Assembly: GCA_016788885.1 (NCBI GenBank)
Contig: JAEURX010000017.1
Location: 62,001-126,000, forward strand
Source of the DNA: Nitrospira sp.
GTDB taxonomy: Bacteria; Nitrospirota; Nitrospiria; Nitrospirales; Nitrospiraceae
Length of the DNA: 64,000 nucleotides
Reading direction: 5' to 3'
The position numbers and the translations under genes are program-made. The notes under the pieces were generated by a model. It ran no database searches, had not been told where the DNA came from, and saw nothing but the letters and a program-made list of their open reading frames with translations. Of the stretch, positions 1 through 8,985 are shown piece by piece. Within the stretch, counting starts at the first letter, position 1, and each line of letters begins with the position of its first letter.

Positions 1-2907
1 TAGCGTGTCTGAGCCCATCTCCCCCAAGAACGTGTCGTTTCCGCCCCCACCGTCGGCATAGTAGGCGCCGCCATCGACACGAAGACCGCTGGAATCCCAG
101 TAGTCGGCAAGGCCCACCGCATAATCGTCGCCATTCCCTCCGAGGAACATATCCCCCTCGGTCATCATTGCGTAATCATCCCCAGAACCACCGATCAAGT
201 AATCGTCCCCGAACCCACCTATAAACACGTCATCGCCACTGCCGCCATCCAATAGATCATCGAATGGGCCGACAAATGCCCAATTGTCTCCAGAGAGAAG
301 ATCATTGCCGCCGTTTGCATGGATTTCTGTCGCACCGAGACCTGGTGAAAACCCTTCAGACTCTCCACCACCTAGATAGACATCTACAAAGGAGCCTGTG
401 GGGAAACCCGCGTCGCGAGGGATCTCCGACATGTCTCGCAATTGAATTTCCATCTGACCGCTTTGAAAGTTCTCGTCGACGATGAGCACTCCATTAACGA
501 TCAGATCGGTCCCTGACATGACATAGATGGTTTTCCCATCAAGACTCGTATACGTATTCTTGGCATCCCCGGCACGGCGAACCCCGCCTTGCAGCACTCG
601 GTCATCAAAAATAATCTTCCCTTGAGCATCGCTATCTTCAATCCGATCCAGTCCGTCACCGGCATTATAAATGTACGTATCAAAGCCGATGCCACCTTCG
701 AGAAGGTCAAAGTCTCCTGCCCCGCCTAGGAGAACGTCATTGCCCAGGCCTCCCAGCAGATGATCGATACCATCGTTACCCTCTAGTCTATTCGCACCAC
801 TGTTCCCGGCAATTAGGTTATCCAACTCATTGCCGATGCCATTGAGGTTGGCCGAACCCATCAACAGTAAATCTTCTACTGATGTTCCATTGAGAGAAAA
901 TGTCGCTGAACTCCGAATGGTGTCACTGCCATTGTTCCCTACTTCAATAACCTGATCACCAACATCGTCCACAATATAGGAATCGTCGCCTCGGCCTCCA
1001 AACATCCGATCTGTACCAGACCCCCCATCAAGAATGTCATTACCATCATCACCTTGAAGGTAGTCATGACCTCCATACCCTAATAGGGTATCGACGCCAT
1101 CGCCGCCATAAAGATGGTCGTCCGTCAGCGCATGTCCCTCTAGCATCTCAGCATCGCTACTGCCGAAGAGATACTCTCGTTGAAAACTTGGGAAAGTAGC
1201 CAGCACTTCGATTCCCGACGCCATGTCTTTGTAATGAGTTTGCGAAGGGCTGAACGGAGCGGGGATATTTGATAACGTAAGGGCTAGTCGAGCGAGGAGA
1301 AAGGCTCCACGGTCATTTAAATACTGGTCCGTCATATTACCCGCGCCACTCGACGGATCGTACAATGAAAGTTGTCCATCCGCTGTATGGCCAAGACCGT
1401 TGTAGTCCGCCCCTACTACCGCAAAAGGATTCAGTGCTCGCAACGCATAACGATAGGCCAATCCACTATTGCCAGGATCTTGGGCAGCATTCTTTAATTC
1501 CTCGGCCGACAATCGTGGAGCGACTCGTCCTAGACCATCCGTTTGGATTAACGGCTCAATGACATATGTTTGATTATTTAAGGAGGTTCGAACCTGCTCA
1601 ATATGGGAATAAAACTCATTGCGTGCCCCGATGTCCCCAAAGCCTCCCGTGTCATCGTTGAAGTCAGTATTGGGATCTGGATCGCTTGGAACAAACAGAG
1701 CACGAAGGGCATCCAGGGCCACTTCCAGCGTGTCGCCTTCGGCCACGTGCTCATCAACCGGTGAAGCGAAAGAGCTGGCGGCTGCCGAGGATGCAGCTTT
1801 TAAAATGCCTTCAATGTCACCCTGTGTTAGGTCAGGGTCTACCGTCTCGAAAAGTTCTTGCAGAGCCAAGGAATCAACAAGAAGCGTGATGCTATGGGTG
1901 TTGCCATACTGAGACTCACGCGGATTCTGAAGGTTGATCCCCTCGATCAATGGCTGTCCTTCTATAAGAATTTCATGAACGGGGGCGTGGATGCCAGAAT
2001 TGGCAATGATCTGTGGATCAATACCGCTCGTCGCATGACCAAACAATTGCGAGATCTTGTCAAAGGGACCGCCGGTACGAGTAACTCCACCTAGTACTCC
2101 GCCAGGTGGAACAAACACGGACGTCCCAACCGTGGCGTACAGCTGCTGAACAACCGTCAGCGCTTGGGTATATCGAGCATCTGTATATAAGTTCCCCGAT
2201 GCACCGCTCTGCGTCAATAGTTCGCTGGGATCGAACTGTTTGATCTGCGTATCGAGATTGGTCACCATCTCCCTAATTCGAGCAATCTCTTCTGTTTCCG
2301 AGAGCAATACGTTCGCAAATGCGCCACGCCCAGCAGCGTTAAATGTATAGGTATGATTCACTTGATCAGCGTGGAGTTCGGTAAACACTGTCGCTAAATG
2401 TCCACCCAATGAGTATCCCGTGACGTTCAGAATGGCACCTGGCGGTAGGGTTGGCTGGATTTGTTTCCAGTACCGCTCCATACTCACAAGTTGAGCGAAG
2501 GCAAATCCTCTACCTGCTATTTCCCCCGCTGCGCCACCATTTCCATCTCGCTCCCAATCGCCCCCTTTGGCCTGGTCCTGGTACTCCACGCTTCGGAAGG
2601 CTAAGGTGAACGTTTTCCCAGTCGGATCGCTCAAATCTTTGATCAACGTCGCGCTAAACCCCGTCGCATCACTGGCATGTTGGTCGATGATCTGATAGTG
2701 CTGTACAAACGCTTGAGCCTGTCCTTTTTCGAGCGTTCCTGTGAAGCGTGTAAAGCCTGTCTCGGGAAAGCCCTCTCGATTATTCCCGCGCAGCAGGCGC
2801 CGTGTGACTTCTTCAAGACTATTCAGATCGATATTGTCTAAATAGCTTTCTGCGGCCATTTGCTGTAGCGCGAATTTTAGCCATATTGAAATGTCACTTT
2901 GCGGCAT
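1..2907 (-). CDS. RTX-repeat lipase, type I secreted (C-terminus beyond left edge)
   Basis: The frame is open from an ATG at 2907 to the left edge (969 codons), so the C-terminus with the secretion signal is not visible. The N-terminal half is a lipase-like alpha/beta hydrolase with the nucleophile elbow GYSLGGH, putative Ser at about residue 167. From about base 1130 down to 1 there are three separated blocks of glycine/aspartate nonapeptides (GGxGxDxLx type, for example LDGGSGTD, LLGGAGD, FIGGFGDD), the calcium-binding RTX beta-roll. RTX proteins of this kind leave the cell unfolded through an HlyB/HlyD channel and fold in external calcium; here that exporter lies directly upstream on the same strand. 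The start overlaps the end of the preceding gene by 14 bases, which suggests translational coupling. It is most likely a secreted lipase or esterase; the substrate cannot be told. The lipase call is strong, the full length unknown. Confidence 0.9.
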   Translation of the reverse strand, partial: MPQSDISIWLKFALQQMAAESYLDNIDLNSLEEVTRRLLRGNNREGFPETGFTRFTGTLEKGQAQAFVQHYQIIDQHASDATGFSATLIKDLSDPTGKTFTLAFRSVEYQDQAKGGDWERDGNGGAAGEIAGRGFAFAQLVSMERYWKQIQPTLPPGAILNVTGYSLGGHLATVFTELHADQVNHTYTFNAAGRGAFANVLLSETEEIARIREMVTNLDTQIKQFDPSELLTQSGASGNLYTDARYTQALTVVQQLYATVGTSVFVPPGGVLGGVTRTGGPFDKISQLFGHATSGIDPQIIANSGIHAPVHEILIEGQPLIEGINLQNPRESQYGNTHSITLLVDSLALQELFETVDPDLTQGDIEGILKAASSAAASSFASPVDEHVAEGDTLEVALDALRALFVPSDPDPNTDFNDDTGGFGDIGARNEFYSHIEQVRTSLNNQTYVIEPLIQTDGLGRVAPRLSAEELKNAAQDPGNSGLAYRYALRALNPFAVVGADYNGLGHTADGQLSLYDPSSGAGNMTDQYLNDRGAFLLARLALTLSNIPAPFSPSQTHYKDMASGIEVLATFPSFQREYLFGSSDAEMLEGHALTDDHLYGGDGVDTLLGYGGHDYLQGDDGNDILDGGSGTDRMFGGRGDDSYIVDDVGDQVIEVGNNGSDTIRSSATFSLNGTSVEDLLLMGSANLNGIGNELDNLIAGNSGANRLEGNDGIDHLLGGLGNDVLLGGAGDFDLLEGGIGFDTYIYNAGDGLDRIEDSDAQGKIIFDDRVLQGGVRRAGDAKNTYTSLDGKTIYVMSGTDLIVNGVLIVDENFQSGQMEIQLRDMSEIPRDAGFPTGSFVDVYLGGGESEGFSPGLGATEIHANGGNDLLSGDNWAFVGPFDDLLDGGSGDDVFIGGFGDDYLIGGSGDDYAMMTEGDMFLGGNGDDYAVGLADYWDSSGLRVDGGAYYADGGGGNDTFLGEMGSDTL

Positions 2908-3835
2908 CTGCACTTTCCTTCCTCATCATATTGGAACTAGCGGGCAACAGTACTTCTCGAAGGAAGTCAAAAGTATAGAAATCAGTTCTTCCTTTCTTTC
3001 CTTTCGGGCAAGCGTACCCACCTAGCCACCAAATCCCAGTTAGGTTATTGCGCACGTCTCCGCTTCGGATGAACCCACGACGGACGGCCAGTACCTCATT
3101 GGTCTGCGCATTGATAACGAGCAACTCTCCGCCCGCGATGCCGTGCTCGCGATCATGAGGTCGAGTAATTCCACGCCAGATGTAACCAAATCGGCTCTCA
3201 GGCATTGTCATTTCTTCCTCCACTAGAGTCTTTTCGTTGTTGGTATACTTCGACGTGTATCGTCGGTAGGTTGCTTCATTGTTTTCACTCGGCGCCAGTT
3301 CTTCAAGGAACGCATAGGCTCCACGCCTCACGAGCAATTCTCGTTCTGTCTCAACGCTACCTCCTGTCACGTAACCATACGGGTCTTCCATTGCGTACAA
3401 GTGGCTGAGCTCATCATCAGTGGCGGCTCTTCGCAACCGCATCATGTAAAGGCCCTCTACGTTCTCTACTGTCTTGTAGATAAACTCTCCTGCTTCGGTC
3501 TTGCAGAGATGGTCAAAATACTCCTGACTTGTCATCCCTGGCTTGTAGCCGCTGTCTTCGGATACTGGATTCGGAATTTTGATTGAATGGGCGAAACGTC
3601 CCTCTTCCGTCGCAAAGGGGTCCGCTGGCTGCAATTTGACGATTTCGCAACGACGGTTTGCTGGATTGATCTTATGGGTTTTGCAATATTCGGCCTTCTT
3701 CTCAATAGCCTTTCGAAATCGCTCACCCACTGTCTCGTCTTTATCAAAGAGTCCTGCACTACTGACACTCGTCATGGCCAGCAACAGCAGGCCGATCAGA
3801 ACCAGCATGCCCCATATTTTTCTGTTTGGTTTCAT
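2894..3835 (-). CDS. Secreted protein of unknown function in the RTX-lipase operon
   Basis: I do not recognise a family. The 313-residue product starts with a clear signal peptide (MKPNRK, then a leucine-rich core, then SVSSAG), so it acts in the periplasm or outside. The mature part is charged and mixed alpha/beta, with several cysteines (EYCKTH, NRRCEI, DHLCKT, GYACPKG) that could form disulfides. An in-frame ATG at 3880 would add 15 residues before the signal peptide; I prefer 3835 because the signal sequence then begins normally. The gene sits between hlyD and the lipase gene and overlaps the latter, so it is almost certainly co-transcribed with the cargo. A lipase-specific periplasmic helper, a surface partner or a protective protein are all possible; none is shown by the sequence. 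Confidence 0.8.
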   Translation of the reverse strand: MKPNRKIWGMLVLIGLLLLAMTSVSSAGLFDKDETVGERFRKAIEKKAEYCKTHKINPANRRCEIVKLQPADPFATEEGRFAHSIKIPNPVSEDSGYKPGMTSQEYFDHLCKTEAGEFIYKTVENVEGLYMMRLRRAATDDELSHLYAMEDPYGYVTGGSVETERELLVRRGAYAFLEELAPSENNEATYRRYTSKYTNNEKTLVEEEMTMPESRFGYIWRGITRPHDREHGIAGGELLVINAQTNEVLAVRRGFIRSGDVRNNLTGIWWLGGYACPKGKKGRTDFYTFDFLREVLLPASSNMMRKESADAAK

Positions 3836-3887
3836 CACTAACCCTCTTCCTGAAGGTTCATTGCGCCATCCCCGCTTCATGACATTC

Positions 3888-5264
3888 CTACCGCTCCCGC
3901 AAACTCTCTTTCATCGATTTCAGTAAGGGGCTCAGCAAAAATTCGATCACCCGCCGCTGTCCGGTTTTGATTTCCACCGTGACAGCCATGCCGGGGGTGA
4001 GATGAATCTGCTTTCCTTCCACCAGCATCGTGGCTCGATCCATACTCACCCGCGTCACATAGACTAGACCGCCCTTGTCTTTGTCTAACGGTACCGCATC
4101 GTCCGAGACGGTCAACACCTTTCCGGGAATCGTCCCATACAGAGTGAATGGAAACGTTTCGATCTTGAGTTCTACCGGCTGCCCTTCTTTCACGAATCCG
4201 ATATCTCTATTTTCGAGCTGTGCCTCGACCTCCACCGGGTGGTCCTGAGGTACCACCATCAGCAGGGGCTGAGCAGGTGTCACCACTCCGCCCACCGTGT
4301 GCACTGCCAATTGTTGAACGACGCCGTCGATTGGAGAGACCAGTTTCTGCAGCTCAGTTTTTTGTCCGGCTTTCCGCACCTCTTGTATGAGCGACGCAGC
4401 TTTCATCTCCATGGCCGAAAGCTCGGCTTGCTTGCTCTGTTGAAAGTCCGAGATAAGCGCCTGATAATTCTGTTGAGATTCTGCCAATGCTGCCTGGTCC
4501 TGACGCAACTTACTTTTCTGACCCGCCCATTCCTGAGCCTTATCGATACGTTGCTGTTCGAATTGGAGGTAGTCCATCTTCGACACATACTGTTGTACCA
4601 ATAATGCCCGGTAGGCCGCGGCTCGTTCATCTTCCATCGGAACCGTGGCTTCAAGGCGTCTGAGATTCTCTCTTGTGGCATCTACAGCTGCTTTTCGCTG
4701 GCCGACAAGATGTCGTGCAGCATCAACTCGCGCCAAATATTCCGCTGCCTGATCTCGCAAGAGTTGCTGTTGCAACAACACGAATCCTGGATCGGCATCA
4801 TCGGGCCCGGTGAAGGTAGCCTTCCCGGCTATTAGTGCATGCAAACGAGCCGCCTCGACCAGAGCGGCTCGATACTCGCTGGAAGCCCGATCACGATCAG
4901 CACGGTTTTGAGTGGCATCCAGTTCGATCAGCACTTCACCCTGTTTGACCACTTGGCCGTCTTGTATATGAATGGCGGTGATCACGCCGGTCTCGAACGG
5001 CTGAATAGTTTTGGAATGGCCACTGGGAATGATTTTGCCTGGCGCGACCGCCACGATATCGACATGACTCAGTGAAGACCATGCCACCGCTGACGCGAAT
5101 ACCAGCATGATAGTCCAGAGAATAGCGCGGCCGATCGGCGAGGGTGGCACATCTTGAATTTCTAGGACCGCTGGAAGAAATTCGAGCGCCTGTCCGTGGG
5201 CTTCGACCTGAGCCGATTGAGCCGCCTCAAAGCGCCAACCCTTTCGTTGCAGGGCATTCATCAT
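3888..5264 (-). CDS. HlyD-family type I secretion membrane-fusion protein
   Basis: A 458-residue periplasmic adaptor. It has a short cytoplasmic N-terminus, one membrane segment at about residues 46-66 (the WTIMLVFASAVAW region), a first half-lipoyl strand (GKIIPSGHSKTIQPFETGVI), a long coiled-coil hairpin rich in Gln, Ala and Arg, a second lipoyl half (LVSPIDGVVQQLAVHTVGGVV) and a C-terminal beta-barrel domain (LTPGMAVTVEIKTGQRRVIEFLLSPL) typical of HlyD/PrtE proteins. It bridges the inner-membrane ABC exporter to a TolC-type channel. Its start overlaps the stop of the ABC gene by one base, so the two are co-translated. No TolC gene belongs to this operon; the two OprM-like factors elsewhere in the window belong to RND pumps, so the outer-membrane partner is probably encoded elsewhere. 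Confidence 0.93.
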   Translation of the reverse strand: MMNALQRKGWRFEAAQSAQVEAHGQALEFLPAVLEIQDVPPSPIGRAILWTIMLVFASAVAWSSLSHVDIVAVAPGKIIPSGHSKTIQPFETGVITAIHIQDGQVVKQGEVLIELDATQNRADRDRASSEYRAALVEAARLHALIAGKATFTGPDDADPGFVLLQQQLLRDQAAEYLARVDAARHLVGQRKAAVDATRENLRRLEATVPMEDERAAAYRALLVQQYVSKMDYLQFEQQRIDKAQEWAGQKSKLRQDQAALAESQQNYQALISDFQQSKQAELSAMEMKAASLIQEVRKAGQKTELQKLVSPIDGVVQQLAVHTVGGVVTPAQPLLMVVPQDHPVEVEAQLENRDIGFVKEGQPVELKIETFPFTLYGTIPGKVLTVSDDAVPLDKDKGGLVYVTRVSMDRATMLVEGKQIHLTPGMAVTVEIKTGQRRVIEFLLSPLLKSMKESLRER

Positions 5265-7426
5265 TATGCCGCACGCCCTTCCTGGTGTTGGTGGAGTCGC
5301 GTATACATCCCATTGCGCGTAAGCAGTTCATCATGCGTGCCTTGCTCAATGAGTTGCCCGCGATCAATGACATAAATCTTATGCGCAGGACGAACCGTGC
5401 TGAGCCGATGGGCAATAATGATGACCGTACGCCCTTTGCAAATCTGGGCCATGTTGCGCTGGATGATCGCTTCAGACTCATAGTCCAAGGCGCTGGTTGC
5501 TTCGTCAAAGATAAGAATACGAGGGTTGGCCACTAATGCGCGGGCGATGGCGATGCGTTGCCGCTGCCCGCCCGAGAGCGCGCAGCCATGTTCCCCGACG
5601 ATCGTATCGTATCCCTCCGGAAGTTCAAGAATGAACTCATGGGCGCCGGCGAGTTTGGCGGCATGCATGACGCGATCCATGGAGAGCCCAGGATCCGTCA
5701 ACGCAATGTTGTCTCGCACTGACCGGTTAAAGAGAAAGTTCTCTTGCAGCACCACCCCGACTTGGCGCCGCAACCAGGCAGGATCGATTTGCGCGAGGTC
5801 AACGCCATCCACCAACACGCGACCACGCTCCGGCACATAGAGCCGTTGCACCAATTTGGCGATTGTACTTTTCCCCGACCCGGAGCGCCCCACCACACCG
5901 ACGATCTGCCCCGGTTGCAGCGTGAGAGAGACATGCTGAAGTACCGGCGGGCCGTCGATTCGATACCGAAAGCCCACATCGTCAAAGACGATCTGGCCCG
6001 CAATCTGCGGAAGGGTGGTGCGGTTGGGGTTGTAGGAAGGTTCCGCCTTGGCATTGAGGACATCCCCCAATCGCTGAATCGAGATACCGACTTGCTGAAA
6101 CTCTTGCCACAGATTCACCATGCGCAACAATGGTCCCGTCACCTGACCCGACAGCATGTTGAAGGCGATCAACTCCCCGATGCTCAATGCGCCATCAATG
6201 ACTTGATAGGCACCCACCCACATAACCGCAATGGTCGTCGATTTCTGAATGCACGTCGCCGCTTGTCCAGCTACAGCAATGAGGTTGGTGGCGCGGAAAC
6301 TCGCTTGGACATACCCGGCCAATTGCTCATCCCACCGGCGTTGCAGCGGCGGTTCGACGGCAAGCGCCTTCACGGTTTGAATGCCGCTTACCGCTTCCAC
6401 CAGAAAGGACTGATTTTCCGCACCGCGGTTGAATTTTTCATGGAGCCGCGCGCGAATGGTCGGCGTAATGAGCACAGACAGCAGGACATACAATGGCAGC
6501 GAAGCCATCACGACCAATGTAAGCGTGGGACTATAGATCCACATCACACCCAAAAACACGATGGTAAACACCACATCCAACACGACTGTCACAGCATTAC
6601 TCGTGAGGAACTGACGGATTTGCTCAAGCTCCCGTACTCGCGCCACCGTATCGCCAACTCGTCGCGCTTCGAAGTAGGCCAGCGGCAACGCCAAGAGATG
6701 ACGGAACAATTGCGATCCCAATCCTACATCGATCCGATTCGTGGTGTGGGCGAATAGGTAGGTACGCAGTCCTCCCAGCAACCCATCAAACAGGGCGAGA
6801 GCCAACATACCTACAGCCATGACATGAAGTGTCGTGAATCCTTTGTGCACGAGCACCTTGTCGATGACCACTTGAGTAAAGAGCGGGGTTAGCAACGCAA
6901 AGAGCTGGAGGAAGAACGACGCCAGTACCACTTCGCCCAGCAGGCGCCGGTACTTGAGTACCGCGGGGATAAACCAGGTGATGTCGAAGGAACGATCCTC
7001 TATTCGCAAGCCTACGCGTTTTGTACAGAGCAGCAGGCTACCGCTCCATGTGGCGACAAATTCCTCCTTCATGAGAAGATTCGGCCGCTTCTCCAGCGGA
7101 TCTTGAACGAGCACCTTCTCTCCCTGCACTTTCGCTAAGACAACATGCCTACCATCAGTCCGTCGCGCGATCGCCGGAAGTGGCGTCGCGGCTAGTTCGT
7201 CCCATGAAGTGGTTACAAGACCGGCCTTGAGGCCGACATGTTTTGCAGCACGCAATAATGCATTCGTCTTCAGTGAGTGGCCAGACTCACCGAATTGATG
7301 CTGAATTTGGCCACCATCCATCGGCACATCATAAAAGCGCGCAATCAATTGCAGGCACAATAGTCCGGTATCGGGCAGATGTACCGCCGTTGAGCAAGAA
7401 TCGAGATGGGGAGTCGAGACTTCCAT
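5264..7426 (-). CDS. HlyB-type type I secretion ABC exporter with C39-like domain
   Basis: 720 residues: an N-terminal peptidase-C39-like domain (about 10-135), a six-helix exporter membrane domain (about 155-430) and a C-terminal ATPase. The ATPase carries Walker A GRSGSGKST near residue 515, the signature LSGGQRQR near 617, Walker B ILIFDEATSALD near 640 and the switch histidine in AHRLST. The C39-like region lacks the catalytic cysteine at its start (the sequence reads PDTGLLCLQLIARFY), so it should bind substrate rather than cleave it, as in HlyB. This fits RTX cargo, which is not cut at a double-glycine leader. The adaptor and the RTX lipase follow in the same operon. Confidence 0.95.
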   Translation of the reverse strand: MEVSTPHLDSCSTAVHLPDTGLLCLQLIARFYDVPMDGGQIQHQFGESGHSLKTNALLRAAKHVGLKAGLVTTSWDELAATPLPAIARRTDGRHVVLAKVQGEKVLVQDPLEKRPNLLMKEEFVATWSGSLLLCTKRVGLRIEDRSFDITWFIPAVLKYRRLLGEVVLASFFLQLFALLTPLFTQVVIDKVLVHKGFTTLHVMAVGMLALALFDGLLGGLRTYLFAHTTNRIDVGLGSQLFRHLLALPLAYFEARRVGDTVARVRELEQIRQFLTSNAVTVVLDVVFTIVFLGVMWIYSPTLTLVVMASLPLYVLLSVLITPTIRARLHEKFNRGAENQSFLVEAVSGIQTVKALAVEPPLQRRWDEQLAGYVQASFRATNLIAVAGQAATCIQKSTTIAVMWVGAYQVIDGALSIGELIAFNMLSGQVTGPLLRMVNLWQEFQQVGISIQRLGDVLNAKAEPSYNPNRTTLPQIAGQIVFDDVGFRYRIDGPPVLQHVSLTLQPGQIVGVVGRSGSGKSTIAKLVQRLYVPERGRVLVDGVDLAQIDPAWLRRQVGVVLQENFLFNRSVRDNIALTDPGLSMDRVMHAAKLAGAHEFILELPEGYDTIVGEHGCALSGGQRQRIAIARALVANPRILIFDEATSALDYESEAIIQRNMAQICKGRTVIIIAHRLSTVRPAHKIYVIDRGQLIEQGTHDELLTRNGMYTRLHQHQEGRAA

Positions 7427-7447
7427 GACGGTATGGCGAGTAATGAG

Positions 7448-7783
7448 TTAGGACAGTTTCGATTTGGCAGGCTGGAGACTGGCCACCAACTGCTGAAGTT
7501 GCTGGTGCAAGCGGATCACCGCATCAAGAGGCAAGGCCACCCGAACGGTTCTGGTTCCCTCAAGTTGCTTCGGAAGCGTTTCGCCTTTCTGCGCACGCTG
7601 AGCGACGGCGCCCAGTAGCCCTGGCTCTAAAAACCCAAAATCAACGTAAGCCAACCCTTGCGCGAGACTGACATGTGAGTAGTTCGCCAATGTCGGTTGG
7701 TCGGCCTCTCCACTCGGCTTGAGACGGACATGCAGCGCCACAGATTTGCCACCATTCTGCTCGGGACTGCTTCCAACGGCCAT
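7448..7783 (-). CDS. Small DUF3467-like protein at the head of the secretion operon
   Basis: The ATG at 7783 is chosen because an excellent ribosome site (AAGGAGGGGGGAG) lies just upstream; the frame is open further back but without such a signal. The 111-residue product has the layout of DUF3467 proteins: an N-terminal polar segment, then ANYSHVSL, a DFGFLEP strand, and a C-terminal VALPLDAVIRLHQQLQQL helix. DUF3467 proteins resemble SecB-fold chaperones in shape, and relatives occur beside type I exporters; this family match is from memory of the pattern and is tentative. As first gene of the operon it could keep the large RTX lipase unfolded before export. There is no signal peptide, so it is cytoplasmic. 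Confidence 0.6.
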   Translation of the reverse strand: MAVGSSPEQNGGKSVALHVRLKPSGEADQPTLANYSHVSLAQGLAYVDFGFLEPGLLGAVAQRAQKGETLPKQLEGTRTVRVALPLDAVIRLHQQLQQLVASLQPAKSKLS

Positions 7784-8258
7784 GCGCTCCCCCCTCCTTA
7801 TGCAAATGAACGATACCTCGGCTAAACAACCCACGTGCCCAAGCAAGGGCGATACTATTCGAAGGTCGTTGAGTGGAATATTCCCCAGAGGGAGGGCACG
7901 GGCGAAAACTTTGGTAGGCCAGGCTCTTTACCTAGGTGAACGATGATTCCAATGATCTCGGTTAGGCAGGCACACAGCAGATGCCCCAGTCCGAGGCGTT
8001 TGGCGGACGAACGGACACGAGGTGGACTACTCGGCGACGCATATAGGCGGTAGCAACGTGTGTCGATCCGCGGATCTATCCAAGGTGTGGTGATGACTCG
8101 TCGGAGTGGAACATGAACCAGTGGGCTAGGATGGTTTGGAAGCAAGGAATCATGAATATTCTTGAACCAAGGTTATAAAAGAGCTGGTGGAATACGCGAA
8201 CCGTATTCTTCGCATGCACAAGCGGTGTAGGATTGCCCAGGACATCTGGAGGCTCAAT
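7784..8258. other. Divergent intergenic region between secretion operon and lipocalin
   Basis: No convincing gene is seen in this stretch. It must hold the promoter for the minus-strand secretion operon and the one for the plus-strand lipocalin. It contains the perfect 12-base palindrome GATCCGCGGATC at 8065-8076 and the dyad GGAATATTCC near 7877-7886, either of which could bind a dimeric regulator. I could not identify a clear -35/-10 pair. Confidence 0.4.
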
Positions 8259-8840
8259 GTGCAAGGCAGGCCCGATGATTGGCTCCGCGATTACATTGTA
8301 CCGCTGGCTGTAACGCTTTGCGTAATACTCACAGACTGTGCTGCGATAGACCGGAAAGACATCCTGCCGACTGTGCCGGCTGTGGACCTCGACCGCTATA
8401 GCGGCACCTGGTATGAGATTGCACGGCTGCCGATGTGGTTTCAGCGTCATTGCGTACATTCCATGGCGACCTACACAAGACGGCCGGATGGCACGATTGG
8501 TGTGCGCAATGAATGTGTGACCGACACGGGGGGGCAGGATTTTGTCGAGGGGATGGCGCGGGTTGTTGATCCACAGACGAACGCGCGACTGACGGTCGTC
8601 TTCGACAATTTCTTTGCCCGGCTGTTCGGCTCATCCCGTGACGGCAACTACTGGATTCTCGCACTTGATCCAGATTACCGCTCCGCGATGGTGGGTACGC
8701 CCGATCGCCGTTATCTCTGGGTTCTTTCCCGCACGCCTCAACTGGACAACATCACATACCAGCACTACGTCGCACAGGCCAGGCAACTCGGCTTTCCTGT
8801 CTCGTCACTCATCCGCACGCTTCGTCCGACCACACCATAA
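8259..8840 (+). CDS. Lipocalin (Blc-like) lipoprotein
   Basis: The lipocalin core begins with the family signature DRYSGTWYEIARLP, followed by the beta-barrel strands YTRRPDGTIGVRNEC, ARLTVVFDNF, YWILALDPDYRSAMVGTPDRRYLWVLSRTP and a C-terminal helix, as in bacterial Blc. Blc proteins are outer-membrane-anchored carriers of lipids or hydrophobic ligands made under envelope stress. I place the start at GTG 8259 because GGAGG sits 6 bases upstream and the product then begins with a hydrophobic segment ending in a lipobox-like ILTDC. The frame is open upstream to 8187, which would give an odd non-signal extension. It is a single gene facing away from the secretion operon. Confidence 0.9.
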   Translation: MQGRPDDWLRDYIVPLAVTLCVILTDCAAIDRKDILPTVPAVDLDRYSGTWYEIARLPMWFQRHCVHSMATYTRRPDGTIGVRNECVTDTGGQDFVEGMARVVDPQTNARLTVVFDNFFARLFGSSRDGNYWILALDPDYRSAMVGTPDRRYLWVLSRTPQLDNITYQHYVAQARQLGFPVSSLIRTLRPTTP

Positions 8841-8985
8841 GATCTTCCAATCATTGAGTCTTCGCTGGCAGAGAGAGTTCGCACGTTGCCTCAACGACGA
8901 CCACGGTCCTTCCGTGGCGTACTCTGTCTGGCGGAGCTCCTTCAGGACTCATGGCTCCCTCTTCCCCTTCTTCCATACACCTGGC

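Noticed and set aside
1-1200. CRISPR array or simple tandem repeat
   Set aside because: The repetition at the left edge is coding: glycine/aspartate RTX nonapeptides, not equal repeats with spacers.
5744-6757. 337-codon plus-strand frame
   Set aside because: Antisense shadow of the ABC exporter gene, with no domain or ribosome site.
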